This document shows positions 17,907 to 28,100 of a DNA stretch of 64,000 nt, piece after piece; the first letter of the stretch is position 1; each line of letters begins with the position of its first letter. The notes under the pieces are model-generated. The model was not told where the DNA came from. It saw nothing but the letters and a program-made list of their open reading frames with translations, and searched no databases. Location of the stretch: positions 124,001-188,000 of the forward strand of contig NZ_AUFK01000013.1 in the NCBI RefSeq assembly GCF_000426465.1, given 5' to 3'. The position numbers were made by a program, and so were the translations under genes. The stretch comes from Epilithonimonas caeni DSM 17710 (GTDB lineage Bacteria > Bacteroidota > Bacteroidia > Flavobacteriales > Weeksellaceae).

Positions 17907-19550
17907 TTATCGGTTTGATTTATAATAATTGATCAATCCGTTCGTAGAGCTGTCATGTGTTTCCACTTTACCTTCAGTTTCCAGTTCCGGAAGGATTTTC
18001 CCTGCTAGAACCTTTCCCAGCTCAACACCAAACTGGTCAAAGCTGAAGATATTCCAGATCACACCCTGAACAAATATCTTATGTTCATACAATGCGATCA
18101 GCTGACCCAATGTAAAAGGCGTCAATTCTTTGAATAAGAATGAATTGGTTGGCGTATTTCCAGCGAATATTTTGTAATTCAACAATTTTTCGACCTCCTC
18201 TTCTGACTTGCCAGATGATCTCAACTCAGCAAAAACCTCATCTTCTGTTTTCCCAAAAGCCAGGGCTTCTGTCTGTGCAAAATAGTTGGCCAAAAGAATA
18301 TCCTGATGCTCGCCTACTTCATTCGGAGATTTTGCATAGGCGATAAAATCTGCAGGGATCAATTCTGTTCCCTGATGAATGAGTTGATAAAAAGCATGTT
18401 GACCATTGGTTCCTGGTTCGCCCCAAATGATAGGTCCCGTTTCATATTCCACAAATTCACCATTTCTGTCAACCGATTTTCCGTTACTTTCCATATCGCC
18501 TTGCTGCAAATAAGCTGAAAAACGGTCAAGATACTGGGAATAAGGCAAAATCGCATAAGTTCCTGCTGCATAGAAATTTCGATACCAAACCCCTAGAACA
18601 CCCATCAAAACAGGGACATTTTCTTTGAGATCTTTGGTTTGGAAATGAACATCTGTATCGTTCGCGCCTTTTAATAATTGTTCAAAATTATCATAACCCA
18701 CAGACAAAACGATGCTTAATCCAATGGCACTCCAAAGTGAATAACGACCGCCAACCCAATCCCAGAATTCGAAGATATTCTCTTCTGCAATTCCGAATTT
18801 TTTAACAGCCTCAATATTAGTTGATAATGCTACGAAATGTTTTGCAACATCTTCATTTTTAGCGCCAGATCTCAGAAACCATTCTTTTGCAGAATTGGCA
18901 TTGGTCATGGTTTCCTGGGTTGTGAATGTTTTGGAAGCAATGATGAATAAAGTGGTTTCCGGATCTAGGTCTTTTACAACCTCGGCCATATGATTCCCAT
19001 CCACATTGGACACAAAATGAACATCCAGTCTTGTTTTGAAATGCTTAAGCGCAGAACAAACCATCACTGGTCCAAGATCAGAACCTCCAATCCCGATGTT
19101 TACGACATCAGTGATCTCTTTTCCTGTAAAACCCTTGTGAGAACCAGAAATGACGGATTCTGAGAAAGCTTTCATATGCTCCAAAACCTTTTTGATTCCA
19201 GGTTTGATATTTTCTCCATCAACCAAGATCTCTTTGTCAGAAAAATCTCTCAAAGCCGTGTGGAGAACTGCTCTCCCTTCTGTTTCGTTGATCTTGTCAC
19301 CTGAAAACATCTTACCAATTGCCTCTTTCAACTGAGTTTGTTCAGCCAATTGCAACAATAACTCCAGCGTTTTGGCATCAACCAGATTTTTAGAATAATC
19401 GAAAAGATAGTTTTCTGTTTCTAGTGAAAACTCCTTGAAGCGATTCGGGTTATATTGGAACAACGTCCTCAATTCGAAATCATTGTTAGCAAATTGCTGA
19501 TCAAGAGCTTTCCATGCAGAAGTTTGGATTGGATTTATTTTTGGCAACAT
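17907..19550 (-). CDS. pgi: Glucose-6-phosphate isomerase
   Basis: 547 residues, full length for the eukaryote/E. coli type. Signatures are [15 protein letters not shown] near residue 150, the sugar-isomerase loop [14 protein letters not shown] near 208, [19 protein letters not shown] near 265 and [16 protein letters not shown] near 382 (catalytic His region). It interconverts glucose-6-phosphate and fructose-6-phosphate. Monocistronic, with about 320 bases of non-coding DNA upstream. Confidence 0.97.
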   Translation of the reverse strand: MLPKINPIQTSAWKALDQQFANNDFELRTLFQYNPNRFKEFSLETENYLFDYSKNLVDAKTLELLLQLAEQTQLKEAIGKMFSGDKINETEGRAVLHTALRDFSDKEILVDGENIKPGIKKVLEHMKAFSESVISGSHKGFTGKEITDVVNIGIGGSDLGPVMVCSALKHFKTRLDVHFVSNVDGNHMAEVVKDLDPETTLFIIASKTFTTQETMTNANSAKEWFLRSGAKNEDVAKHFVALSTNIEAVKKFGIAEENIFEFWDWVGGRYSLWSAIGLSIVLSVGYDNFEQLLKGANDTDVHFQTKDLKENVPVLMGVLGVWYRNFYAAGTYAILPYSQYLDRFSAYLQQGDMESNGKSVDRNGEFVEYETGPIIWGEPGTNGQHAFYQLIHQGTELIPADFIAYAKSPNEVGEHQDILLANYFAQTEALAFGKTEDEVFAELRSSGKSEEEVEKLLNYKIFAGNTPTNSFLFKELTPFTLGQLIALYEHKIFVQGVIWNIFSFDQFGVELGKVLAGKILPELETEGKVETHDSSTNGLINYYKSNR

Positions 19551-19766
19551 TCTTTAAGATTTTTAAATTTAAATACCTTATTAGAAACTCTAATAAGACC
19601 TGCAAATTTAAGAAAAATTAGCCAGTTGATTTCAATTAGTTTTTTAACATAATGTAACTATTGTCTTGAGAAAAAGAATAGCGTTTTCGAGGATTATTTC
19701 TCATCACTAATTCTGTTACACCTGTTATGACATTCAATCATTTACGATATGTTTTTCTGTAAAAAT

Positions 19767-19797
19767 AAACGAGAACAGGTAATTCCTGTTCTCGTTT
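19767..19797. terminator. Terminator-like hairpin in gene-poor stretch
   Basis: 13-bp perfect stem AAACGAGAACAGG / CCTGTTCTCGTTT with T-rich flanks on both strands. No intact gene ends here, so it may be left over from a lost gene. The rest of the 19551-19872 gap shows nothing coding. Confidence 0.55.
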
Positions 19798-19872
19798 TAT
19801 TAATTGCTAATTACTATTTAACTTGATTTTCAACGATTTAATATTGGAAATCATATCTATCACTAAGTTTGA

Positions 19873-19983
19873 TACATAACCAAAATCCTCGACATCCAAA
19901 AACTAAAAGAGAACGACAGACAACACGTCTTCGCTCTCCTTGATGCTTTCCTCAAACAAACTAAACTGCAATCGATAATGTAA
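19873..19983 (+). pseudogene. C-terminal scrap of an XRE-family regulator
   Basis: In-frame stretch of 36 codons ending at TAA 19981. It reads ...ITKILDIQKLKENDRQ followed by HVFALLDAFLKQTKLQSIM, the typical C-terminal tail of short Bacteroidota helix-turn-helix regulators, in which DRQHVFALLDAFLKQ-type endings are recurrent. There is no start codon and a stop lies just upstream in frame, so only the end of the gene remains. It is placed against the immunity-end of the RHS cassette. Confidence 0.6.
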
Positions 19984-20016
19984 TAACAAAGCCACTCAAT
20001 GAGTGGCTTTGTTATT
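19982..20016. terminator. Bidirectional hairpin overlapping a gene end
   Basis: 17-bp perfect stem AATAACAAAGCCACTCA around a single central base. It starts at the stop codon of the plus-strand XRE relic and contains the last seven codons and stop of the minus-strand membrane-protein gene. The shared terminator suggests the two genes were once a convergent pair. Confidence 0.7.
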
Positions 20017-20430
20017 TAAATATTCCTTAGAATAAGGTCCTGTTTGATTTTTTCTAGCACGTTGGTCCATCCAATATATTGAGTGTACAAAACTCAATAA
20101 TATTAATAATATAACACTCCAGACCAATATACCTCCCTTTCTATTCTTACTCTTCGGAAGGGTTTCAAAATAATCAATATATTCTCTCCAAACAGTTTCT
20201 TTTAAAAGAAAATAATTGGAAACAAACAACATTAATATCAAACAAGCTAAAAAGACACTTTTATCTCCAAAGCTTATGTCAAAATAAAAAAAGACTGATG
20301 AAACCGCAAATAATACAAGCAAGTCTATAGATAATGAGGCTTTAACATCGCTCCAAAACCTAGGAACCGATATATATTCCCAAAATTTATATAATTTATA
20401 AAATAGATAGTAATAACTTTTTAAAAACAT
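19996..20430 (-). CDS. Three-helix membrane protein, candidate immunity protein
   Basis: 144 residues. Hydrophobic segments lie near residues 33-50, 57-75 and 101-120; the N-terminus FLKSYYYLFYKLYKFWEYI is aromatic and basic, followed by VPRFWSDVKASLSI. The start is 2 bases after the stop of the RHS gene on the same strand. In polymorphic toxin loci this position belongs to the immunity gene, and a membrane protein suits a membrane-acting toxin. No sequence-based function is known to me; the immunity role is inferred from position. The base composition is AT-rich like the adjoining toxin tip and unlike the RHS core. Confidence 0.68.
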   Translation of the reverse strand: MFLKSYYYLFYKLYKFWEYISVPRFWSDVKASLSIDLLVLFAVSSVFFYFDISFGDKSVFLACLILMLFVSNYFLLKETVWREYIDYFETLPKSKNRKGGILVWSVILLILLSFVHSIYWMDQRARKNQTGPYSKEYLNNKATH

Positions 20431-20432
20431 AG

Positions 20433-23400
20433 CTATTGTTTTAATGCTGAATTACTGAAAAGCGAATGCCCTGTCATTGCACGTTCATTATTCTCTGTTT
20501 TTGCTGCTGTTTCGGCAGCTCCTTCCCAACCTCCAGGATAAAATGAATCAACACCAAAATATAATAAAGATGGAATCGTTCCAACACCTGTTAAACCATA
20601 AACTGCCATTCCTGTATTTAGACCAGCTTTTGCAGGGTGAACAGCATTTGGCGATTTAGGGTTATTATAATGTTCACTAACACCATAAATATCTAATCCT
20701 ATTCCTATTACTACCGTTCCTTTTCCAACAATTTTTCCCGCTTTGATTAAACTGCTTTGTTTTAAAAACGTCCTACCATTTCCATAATAATTAGTTCCTA
20801 AATAATTGAATGGAGTATTTCTCCTAGCCGTACCAATATACATTCTGTCAGAAAGAGCTGACATATAAGTTCCATTAAAAGACAACAATGTATTTCCTTG
20901 CCCTAATGGAGAGTAAATATTTTGCTGTTGATTGTCAGTCTTTTTAGTTGCTGTAATCAAGGCAGACTCTTGAACACCATCATTCTTGAAGTTTTCTCCA
21001 GAACCCTCTTCACCTTTTGTATAACTTACGTGATTACTCTTATCATTGATAGAGAATGAACCATCTTTGTTTTTAGTAATAGAACCACTAATATCGTGTT
21101 CTCTTCTGTATTCCCTCGCTTCTTTTCTTGATTCAAATAAACCAAATGGGTCTGTATACATTACGGGGCTATTAAAACCATAGCGATATGGAGTAAGATT
21201 AACACCTTTCTCAGCTAATGGGTCTATAACGCCCCATCTCCCAATATCCGGCATATAAAATCTTGCACCATAATCATACATTCCGGTCTCTTGGAGTTCT
21301 TTTCCGTTGTACTTGTAATTATACGGTATCGCCATCGGGTCATATAAAGAGACCTGTCCAAAAGGTTTCAGGAAACTCATCCCGAAAGGATAATAATCAT
21401 TCCTGTCCCTTATCTCAAGGTCATTGCCATTTTTCACATAGCTTACCCTCACGTTCCCAAGGTGGTCCTTGTACTGGTAAATATACCGAAAATTCTCATA
21501 ATCATAATAGCCCTCCGATGTCGGGAAAAAAGATAGGACCATATTCTCCACCTCTGGTGTTCCCGGATCTACGACCGCTACGACCTCCCTTTCCAGATCA
21601 GGGGCGAACGCCTCCTCTTCACCGGCCGTAGAGGCTGCCATGGTGGCATCGTCCGGCTCTTCCAGTGCTTTCCTCAACGGGTCCGTATTCGGGGTAGAAT
21701 ACTGGAAACCGTCCAGATATTCGGTATTGATGGTCTTTGTCCCTGATGAGTTGGTCAGGACAAATCTTTTTTTAACTTTAACACCATCGGCCCGGTAATA
21801 GTAATTCGTGACATTGGCATTCTGGTCGATCTGTTTAGGAAGATTCAAAAAGTTGTACGCAATGGCAGAAATGTTCTTGTCCGGCATTGCCGTGGTATTT
21901 CCGTTGGCATCGTAGGTCATGGTTTGTCCTCCTCCCTCGTAGCCACTGCTATTGCCGGAAGCATCTGTGATATTCGTAACTCTGTTTCCTACGTACTGGT
22001 AGCCCAGATTATCAATCACAACCGGAGTATAATATTTTCCATGCTTGGAGTTTCTAACCAAGGTTTTGATGTTTCCGTTGAGGTCATAGGTCAGGGCTTC
22101 GTCGTTGATGTGGGTTTCCGGCACTGTGCTTCCCGGATCCTGATAGTTGCCCTTAAGCAGCCTGTTCAGCCTGTCATATTGATAACCGTAACGTTTGAGG
22201 GGATTGTCCTTATATATCCAATCAATCTCCGCAATATTGCCATTGTATTTTGCTGTGCCTAAAGACGGATTATTAGGATCGTTATATCTGATATTGTATC
22301 CGAACAGTTTTCCGTTGTTCAGGACATGAGATTCATCGGAAGGGCTGTAGGCAATGTCTGCACTGTTGATGCCCGTCATCCAGCCCCGGATGTTATAGGA
22401 GAGGTCCACCTTTTGCAGGTAGCTGCCGGAAACACCTCCGACCTTCTTCCAGTCCAGCTGCCCGATCTCATTGTAATGATTCTCCACCAGAAGTTCCTTG
22501 GGAGTTTTTCCAACAACTTCGTGTGTGTGGGTTAGCAGTCGGTTCTGGTGGTCATAGCCGAACTCTTCCCGGACCACCAGTTCCACATCCGCACTTTTAC
22601 GTTTATGCCGGGTCTCTGTTTTTTGTACCACGCCCGCAAAGTCAAGATAGGATTCTGTCTGGGTATATCCCCCCAGGTGATTCCTGGAATAGGTGGCAAT
22701 AGCCCTGCCTTTCCCATCATAATAGCTATAGCCCTTCGTCCAGCCATTGGTCTCAACATTGTTGATGTAAGATGCCGTAGGGAGGCCTTTGGTGTTGATG
22801 CTGTTGGTCGCAGTATCGGAAATAAAGGTCTGCCCAAAATTCAATGTCGAAAGGTTTGGCGTATCAGTTGGGTAAGTGTCATAATAATTGACCGAAAGTA
22901 ATTTCGTGATTGTATTCGGGTAATTATTGGCTGTAAGGTTATCGTAATATACCAAAACTCCCGGCTGTGCAAAACCGGAGCTTGTTCTTTCCACATTATT
23001 GCTGCCCTTACCATTTACCTGTCCCTGCTCATAATTTCTCCCTATACTTCCATAGTCTTGTGAACTGGTATAGATCCCGGTATAGGCCACCCTTCCGAAC
23101 TGGTCATATTTTGTGAAAAGCCACTTCTTTTCAACTCCCATATTCGCATCCTGTGTCATCACCAGCCTATCCTGGTTATCATAGACCAGATATTCCCAGC
23201 CTTTGCCCGGTATTTTCTTTTCGGCAAGACGGTTTCTGCCATCATATCGGTACTGAAAGCACAATTCATCTAAATCAGTCTGTGTAAGGCTTGTTTTGGC
23301 AGCAGCCTCCGGTTGAATAACAAATGCGAGCTGATTATACTCATTATAAACATAGTAGGTATCTGAATCTTTTGTGCCGTCATTTTTTCTGACAAGTAAT

Positions 23401-24257
23401 GTTTGCCCCTCTCCGTTTTTGAATTCAATGGTTGTATTCTGATCTTCATCAGTAACTGTATTTTTGTAAAGCTGGGCTGCCCCGTAATTTCCGGACTGTG
23501 TGAGGACAGAACTCGTCGCATTATTCGGCCAGGTGGTGGTGGTCACAAACTTTTTGACCTCGGTAGCGGTATTGGTCTCATAGCCGAAGGCGACCGGCTT
23601 GCTGCTCCAGGCGTTTCCCACCTGCACCTGCTGCTGGATGCGGTCCAATGGCGAGCTTTCAAGTACTTTTTTGGAATAAAAAGTGGTCTCTCCAGGGAAT
23701 ATGACGGGGAGAACGGGATTGCTCACCGGAGGGTCGGACTGGGAATCCTGCAGATAGATCGCCCCATTGGAGCTTCCCGATTGCGGGAGGGGAAGATAAT
23801 CCTGGACCTGTCTTCCAAAGCCGTCATAAATAATAGGCGTTACCAGGTCTTTTCCGACGGGTGTCGATTTGATGGCTATATTCTGCTTCGGTCTGCCCAA
23901 CCCATCGAAATAAGTAATGCTCTGTACCTGCGGTGCATAATTATTACTTGCTGTGACAGGTGCCAGATAAGTTCTCGTGTAGATGTAATTCTCACCGCTT
24001 GCAGGGCTGTATGCTACCGGTGGATCTGTTATAACAGGATCCGGATTGTTGGGATCGTAATTTTTATACTTCGCAACGAATGCAGCACCATTGTTATAAT
24101 ATATATTCTTCGAATCTGCATGGAAGCCGGGAAGCATCCGTACCTCAACATTCATAACCGTCTGCGGCGGCTGATAACTATCGGTAAGATTGGTCGTCTG
24201 GGAAAAACCTGAAATACTCCAGGCCGACCCCATTAGGATAAGTATCTTCTTGTGCAT
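20433..24257 (-). CDS. RHS/YD-repeat protein with variable C-terminal tip (putative polymorphic toxin)
   Basis: 1274 residues with an N-terminal signal peptide (MHKKILILMGSAWSISGFSQ). Residues about 25-160 fit DUF6443 (YFDGLGRPKQN, YDGFGRQVQDYLP). A long run of YD-type repeats follows (YNEYNQLAFV, YDNQDRLVMTQD, YDRLNRLLKGNY). The RHS core ends with YKYNGKELQETGMYDYGARF, DIGRWGVIDPLAEKG and NSPVMYTDPFGLFE near residue 1042. The last ~232 residues are a non-core tip: basic SRKEAREYRREHDISG, then a Gly-rich hydrophobic part (GKIVGKGTVVIGIGLDIYG, GLNTGMAVYGLTGVGTIPSL, VDSFYPGGWEGA). RHS shells enclose and release such tips. I do not recognise the tip's activity; the glycine-rich helices may favour membrane insertion. 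It is fourth in a five-gene operon. Confidence 0.88.
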   Translation of the reverse strand: MHKKILILMGSAWSISGFSQTTNLTDSYQPPQTVMNVEVRMLPGFHADSKNIYYNNGAAFVAKYKNYDPNNPDPVITDPPVAYSPASGENYIYTRTYLAPVTASNNYAPQVQSITYFDGLGRPKQNIAIKSTPVGKDLVTPIIYDGFGRQVQDYLPLPQSGSSNGAIYLQDSQSDPPVSNPVLPVIFPGETTFYSKKVLESSPLDRIQQQVQVGNAWSSKPVAFGYETNTATEVKKFVTTTTWPNNATSSVLTQSGNYGAAQLYKNTVTDEDQNTTIEFKNGEGQTLLVRKNDGTKDSDTYYVYNEYNQLAFVIQPEAAAKTSLTQTDLDELCFQYRYDGRNRLAEKKIPGKGWEYLVYDNQDRLVMTQDANMGVEKKWLFTKYDQFGRVAYTGIYTSSQDYGSIGRNYEQGQVNGKGSNNVERTSSGFAQPGVLVYYDNLTANNYPNTITKLLSVNYYDTYPTDTPNLSTLNFGQTFISDTATNSINTKGLPTASYINNVETNGWTKGYSYYDGKGRAIATYSRNHLGGYTQTESYLDFAGVVQKTETRHKRKSADVELVVREEFGYDHQNRLLTHTHEVVGKTPKELLVENHYNEIGQLDWKKVGGVSGSYLQKVDLSYNIRGWMTGINSADIAYSPSDESHVLNNGKLFGYNIRYNDPNNPSLGTAKYNGNIAEIDWIYKDNPLKRYGYQYDRLNRLLKGNYQDPGSTVPETHINDEALTYDLNGNIKTLVRNSKHGKYYTPVVIDNLGYQYVGNRVTNITDASGNSSGYEGGGQTMTYDANGNTTAMPDKNISAIAYNFLNLPKQIDQNANVTNYYYRADGVKVKKRFVLTNSSGTKTINTEYLDGFQYSTPNTDPLRKALEEPDDATMAASTAGEEEAFAPDLEREVVAVVDPGTPEVENMVLSFFPTSEGYYDYENFRYIYQYKDHLGNVRVSYVKNGNDLEIRDRNDYYPFGMSFLKPFGQVSLYDPMAIPYNYKYNGKELQETGMYDYGARFYMPDIGRWGVIDPLAEKGVNLTPYRYGFNSPVMYTDPFGLFESRKEAREYRREHDISGSITKNKDGSFSINDKSNHVSYTKGEEGSGENFKNDGVQESALITATKKTDNQQQNIYSPLGQGNTLLSFNGTYMSALSDRMYIGTARRNTPFNYLGTNYYGNGRTFLKQSSLIKAGKIVGKGTVVIGIGLDIYGVSEHYNNPKSPNAVHPAKAGLNTGMAVYGLTGVGTIPSLLYFGVDSFYPGGWEGAAETAAKTENNERAMTGHSLFSNSALKQ

Positions 24258-24278
24258 AAGATGACTTTTTGTGGTTAG

Positions 24279-25142
24279 TTAGTTTTTTGTCTTTTCTAGT
24301 CGCTCAACCCGCTCCAACAGAGATCTGATCTGCTGATTCTCCTGCTCTAATTGCTTGATCTTTTCTTCTTGCTGTCTATTCTGTTTATTCTGCTCGATCG
24401 TATACAATGTCAGCTCCTCGATCTTTTGCAGCAGCTTGATCTGGAACTCACCGACATTCACCCCGTCCTTTTCCATCTCCCTGGCCGAAGCAATTTCCGG
24501 CAAGTGCTTTCTCTCTTTGATGTGTTTTTCAACATCTTCGAGTTTTGGAAGATCATAAGTTTCTTCAAAGACAAAATCTGCGGTCGGGCTTTGGGTGACC
24601 TTGACCTCTGTAGCCTCCAGTTTTCCATTGACAGCAATATTTCCGTTATTATTGAATACGGTCTGTTTTGCCCAGTCAAACTGACCGTTTCCCAACCCCG
24701 GGGCTATATGGAGGGTCTTACGCGTATCATCGGGCGTATGGAAGATCCAGCTGTTGGTGCCATCACTGATGATATCACTGGCATTTATATTTCCTGAGGT
24801 CTTTATAGTGCCACTTACATCCAATGTGGCATTGGGACTTTCCGTATTGATGCCGATATTACCTGATTCAGATATATATACCGTTCCGTATCTGGACTTG
24901 AGATTGATGAAACTTTGGATCGCATTCATCTTTATCCCGCCGAACCAGGCTATGTCCAGACCCCATTTGCCCCCAAAGCCAGTCTGGGTATTTGAGATAT
25001 GATAATTGGGCTGCTCCGCGGAAGAACCTAGCCCTCCTTTAGCGAACAGGTTCGTGAAGAATATATGATCATAGGACGCATCCTGTGCCTTTACAGAGAT
25101 CATTGAAAACGTCAGGATCGATGCCATTAGTATCTTTTTCAT
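24279..25142 (-). CDS. Tail-fibre-like secreted protein with C-terminal coiled coil
   Basis: 287 residues with signal peptide MKKILMASILTFSMISVKAQ. The middle has phage-fibre-like wording (GNIGINTESPNATLDVSGTIKTSGNIN, then GNIAVNGKLEATEVKV) as in Bacteroidota proteins with intramolecular-chaperone (S74-like) or fibre domains. Residues about 205-230 carry LPKLEDVEKHIKERKHLPEI and the C-terminus is a leucine/glutamine coiled coil (EELTLYTIEQNKQ... LEQENQQIRSLLERVERL), suiting trimerisation. It is between the two RHS-type genes in the operon (13- and 21-base gaps). It may be a surface adaptor for the RHS proteins; this is inference. Confidence 0.75.
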   Translation of the reverse strand: MKKILMASILTFSMISVKAQDASYDHIFFTNLFAKGGLGSSAEQPNYHISNTQTGFGGKWGLDIAWFGGIKMNAIQSFINLKSRYGTVYISESGNIGINTESPNATLDVSGTIKTSGNINASDIISDGTNSWIFHTPDDTRKTLHIAPGLGNGQFDWAKQTVFNNNGNIAVNGKLEATEVKVTQSPTADFVFEETYDLPKLEDVEKHIKERKHLPEIASAREMEKDGVNVGEFQIKLLQKIEELTLYTIEQNKQNRQQEEKIKQLEQENQQIRSLLERVERLEKTKN

Positions 25143-25155
25143 AGTTCTTAATTTT

Positions 25156-28100
25156 TTATTGTTTGTAATTGTATTTGTATTCCTTTAAGATGTGTCCGTT
25201 GATGTCTACAACTTTTTCTAACTTATTAGCTGTATCGTAAATATAATTTTCTCTAACTCCGCTTGGTGGCGTGATGCTCCTCACACCTATCAACGGATCG
25301 TACGTGTAGGTGGTGATTTGATACTTGGTCATTGCCGGATCTTTCCTGAAATTATCTAAAGCTATTAATAGTGCAGACTCATCATTCCCTGATCCCTGAG
25401 ATGCGTCCGTATCTGAAGCTGCGACTATTAAATCTATTAATGTTTGTGGGATGTCTGTAGATTTAGGATCACCTGGCTTAGGATATGTGGCTCCTTCAAC
25501 TTTCGCAATTGGTTGGTTCTTATTGTAACCCCAGATGATAGCTATAGGGGTTCCTCTCTCTCCATTATGATCGGAAGAGGTTTTGTATTGTAATAGATTT
25601 CCTTTAGAATCGTATCTATTGTAATAAATATCAATTTTCTCACTCTGTGAACCGGGACCATAAGATCCAGTCATATATGGTAAGGGCAAGCCGGATGTCA
25701 TATTCTGTGCATCATAGGCTGACTCTGGATAATAATTTTCTACTCTAGACAATGGTTTAGTTACACCATTGACAGTTTTCTTTGTTTCAACCACCAAAGG
25801 TATACCAGTGATGTCTTTCTGATTTAAATAGTAATTGCCGACTTCTCCAGTATATTTGTATTCTGTAGAAATTATACTGTTGTCAAAGATCTCTTCTTTT
25901 CTCTTAACCAATCCTAGATTGTTATACTCAAAATGCTGTCTTGTTTTTAAAATCTTTCCATCTAAATTTTCCTTAGTAATTAATGAATCTATTTTATAAG
26001 ATGTATGTTGCAAAGGAGTCATATAGTAGGTAAATTTGGGATAACATTTTCCATTATTTTTTGAAATACAAAATGGGGTTTCATTTAAATAATTTTTATA
26101 GGATTGGATACTAATGAAATCTTCAGTATTTAAAATATTTTTATAGACATATTTCTTTTCTATAATATTTTTATTATCGTCTTTTACTATTTCGTTTAAC
26201 AAAAGACCATTCAGTGCATTTTTTCTAACAGGGAATAGTATATTAGTGTTATTCCCCACGTTCCAATAATTATAATTGACACTACCTTTTACTGCACCGG
26301 AATCAGTATCTACATCCTTTATTTCAACACCAGAATAAGTTACATAACTATTAATATCCGAGCCTCCAATAGTATAATATGTTATATCAATAGGAAGCGG
26401 TTGTGTTGGTGCAAACTCATAAACATAATGAGGTGTTATAAACTCAAATTTATTGTTTATAATTCCATCAGAATATGAGTAATTTTTATGTTGTAATAAT
26501 TTATTATCAGAATCGTAATTCTTAACATTTGCAATACGAACACCTAATTGTGTACTAATGGTTTGAGTAGGTTGGGCATAATACCGAAGTGTTGATTTAA
26601 CACCTGCCAAATGATAGAGATCAGTTGAAGAATACAAATTATTATTAATATATAACACAATCCTGTAATTTCCAGGGCTTAAAAATATTTCTTCTTCCCA
26701 TCTTGCATAATTTGTGGTCTCAAATGTTGTACCTAGTACGGAAGTTAAATCCCAATTTCTCATTATACTCAGCACCTCATTTCCACTTTGATTATTAGTT
26801 ACAGTATATAATTTTATACTAGCTCCTGCGTTTACCATTTGATTATATGTATACGCCTGTGTCTGCATTGGTGCATTTGGAATTCCTCTAAAAATCTCAT
26901 TAGAAAATTTTACTTTTAAGCCCTGAGTTAGATTGAAATTATGTACAGGATTAGGATTCTGGGTACCTCCGGTTCCATTATGATTCAAAAAAATAATTTT
27001 TGATAAACTACCTTCTTCTTGCATAGTAGGAACATAAGGATATTTAAATGTATTAGACTCATACTCGAAAGCTGTATAACCTTTTGTAGGATAAGTAATT
27101 TTATTTAGCATATATGTATCCTTATATAAGTTATTTGCAAATTTGTTATTTGCACTTTCGTTATATGTAGATTTTAATGGTTTTCCACCAGTATATCCTA
27201 AGTTGATAAAATAATCCATAACCGGGGTTAGTGATCTGCCTGATGATCCATTATAAAAACCCCAAAAATCTTTTGAAAATGATAATTTTGCTGGAAGCTT
27301 ATAGGTAGTATTATAATCAAAGCTATGAACTTGGGTCTTATCAGAATCGATTGTCCCATCACCACGATAAAAAATTTCTGATACATTATTTAATTTTAGC
27401 CTCTTTCCAAATACATCCTTATTAGGTAAAACATTTGTTGGCAAATTTACATTTGGAAATCCATCTTCACTATAGGGGAAATAATCGTAATTAAAAACAT
27501 GGGATTTAATTTTTTTTCCGCTTGATGTTGATATAATATCAATTGAGCCAATTCTTTTTAGGGGTTTGTTGGTAGGATAAGTATCTTCTCTATTCTCCAG
27601 ATTGAACTCTACAATTACATTATCCGTCCTTATTCGTTTTAAAATTTTAGTATCACTACTGTAGTTGTGTGAGATTGGAGGATGATAGATGTAACTTATA
27701 AGTTGTAACGCGTCATATCCTCCAAGATTAGACTCATAATTATTATCTTGAGTATAATAGATATTATAATATTCGCCATCAATGTAATCGAAAAAAATCT
27801 CTTTCCCATTTATTAATCTGATTTTCGAAAGTTTGTAAGTATAATTATCGAATTGAGGTTGGGCTTGATTCCCATTATAATGGATCACCTCTTTGTCATC
27901 AAAATAATATTTTGTGCCATCATTTGTTGTTGCAAGGTAACGATATGGACCTATTATTTGTTGCCATCCTATTTCTTCTTTTTTATTTAATTGAACTAGT
28001 TCTTTTGTATTAGGATTAATATAAAATTCACCTTCATGCCCTAAAAAAGAAAAATTAAAAATATCAGGCTGCCCATGTCCTTCTTCTAATCTCAATAATG

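Noticed and set aside
23403-24212. Long plus-strand open frame over the RHS gene
   Set aside because: It is antisense to strongly repeated YD coding sequence, has no signal or motif, and the minus-strand RHS reading is continuous and recognisable.
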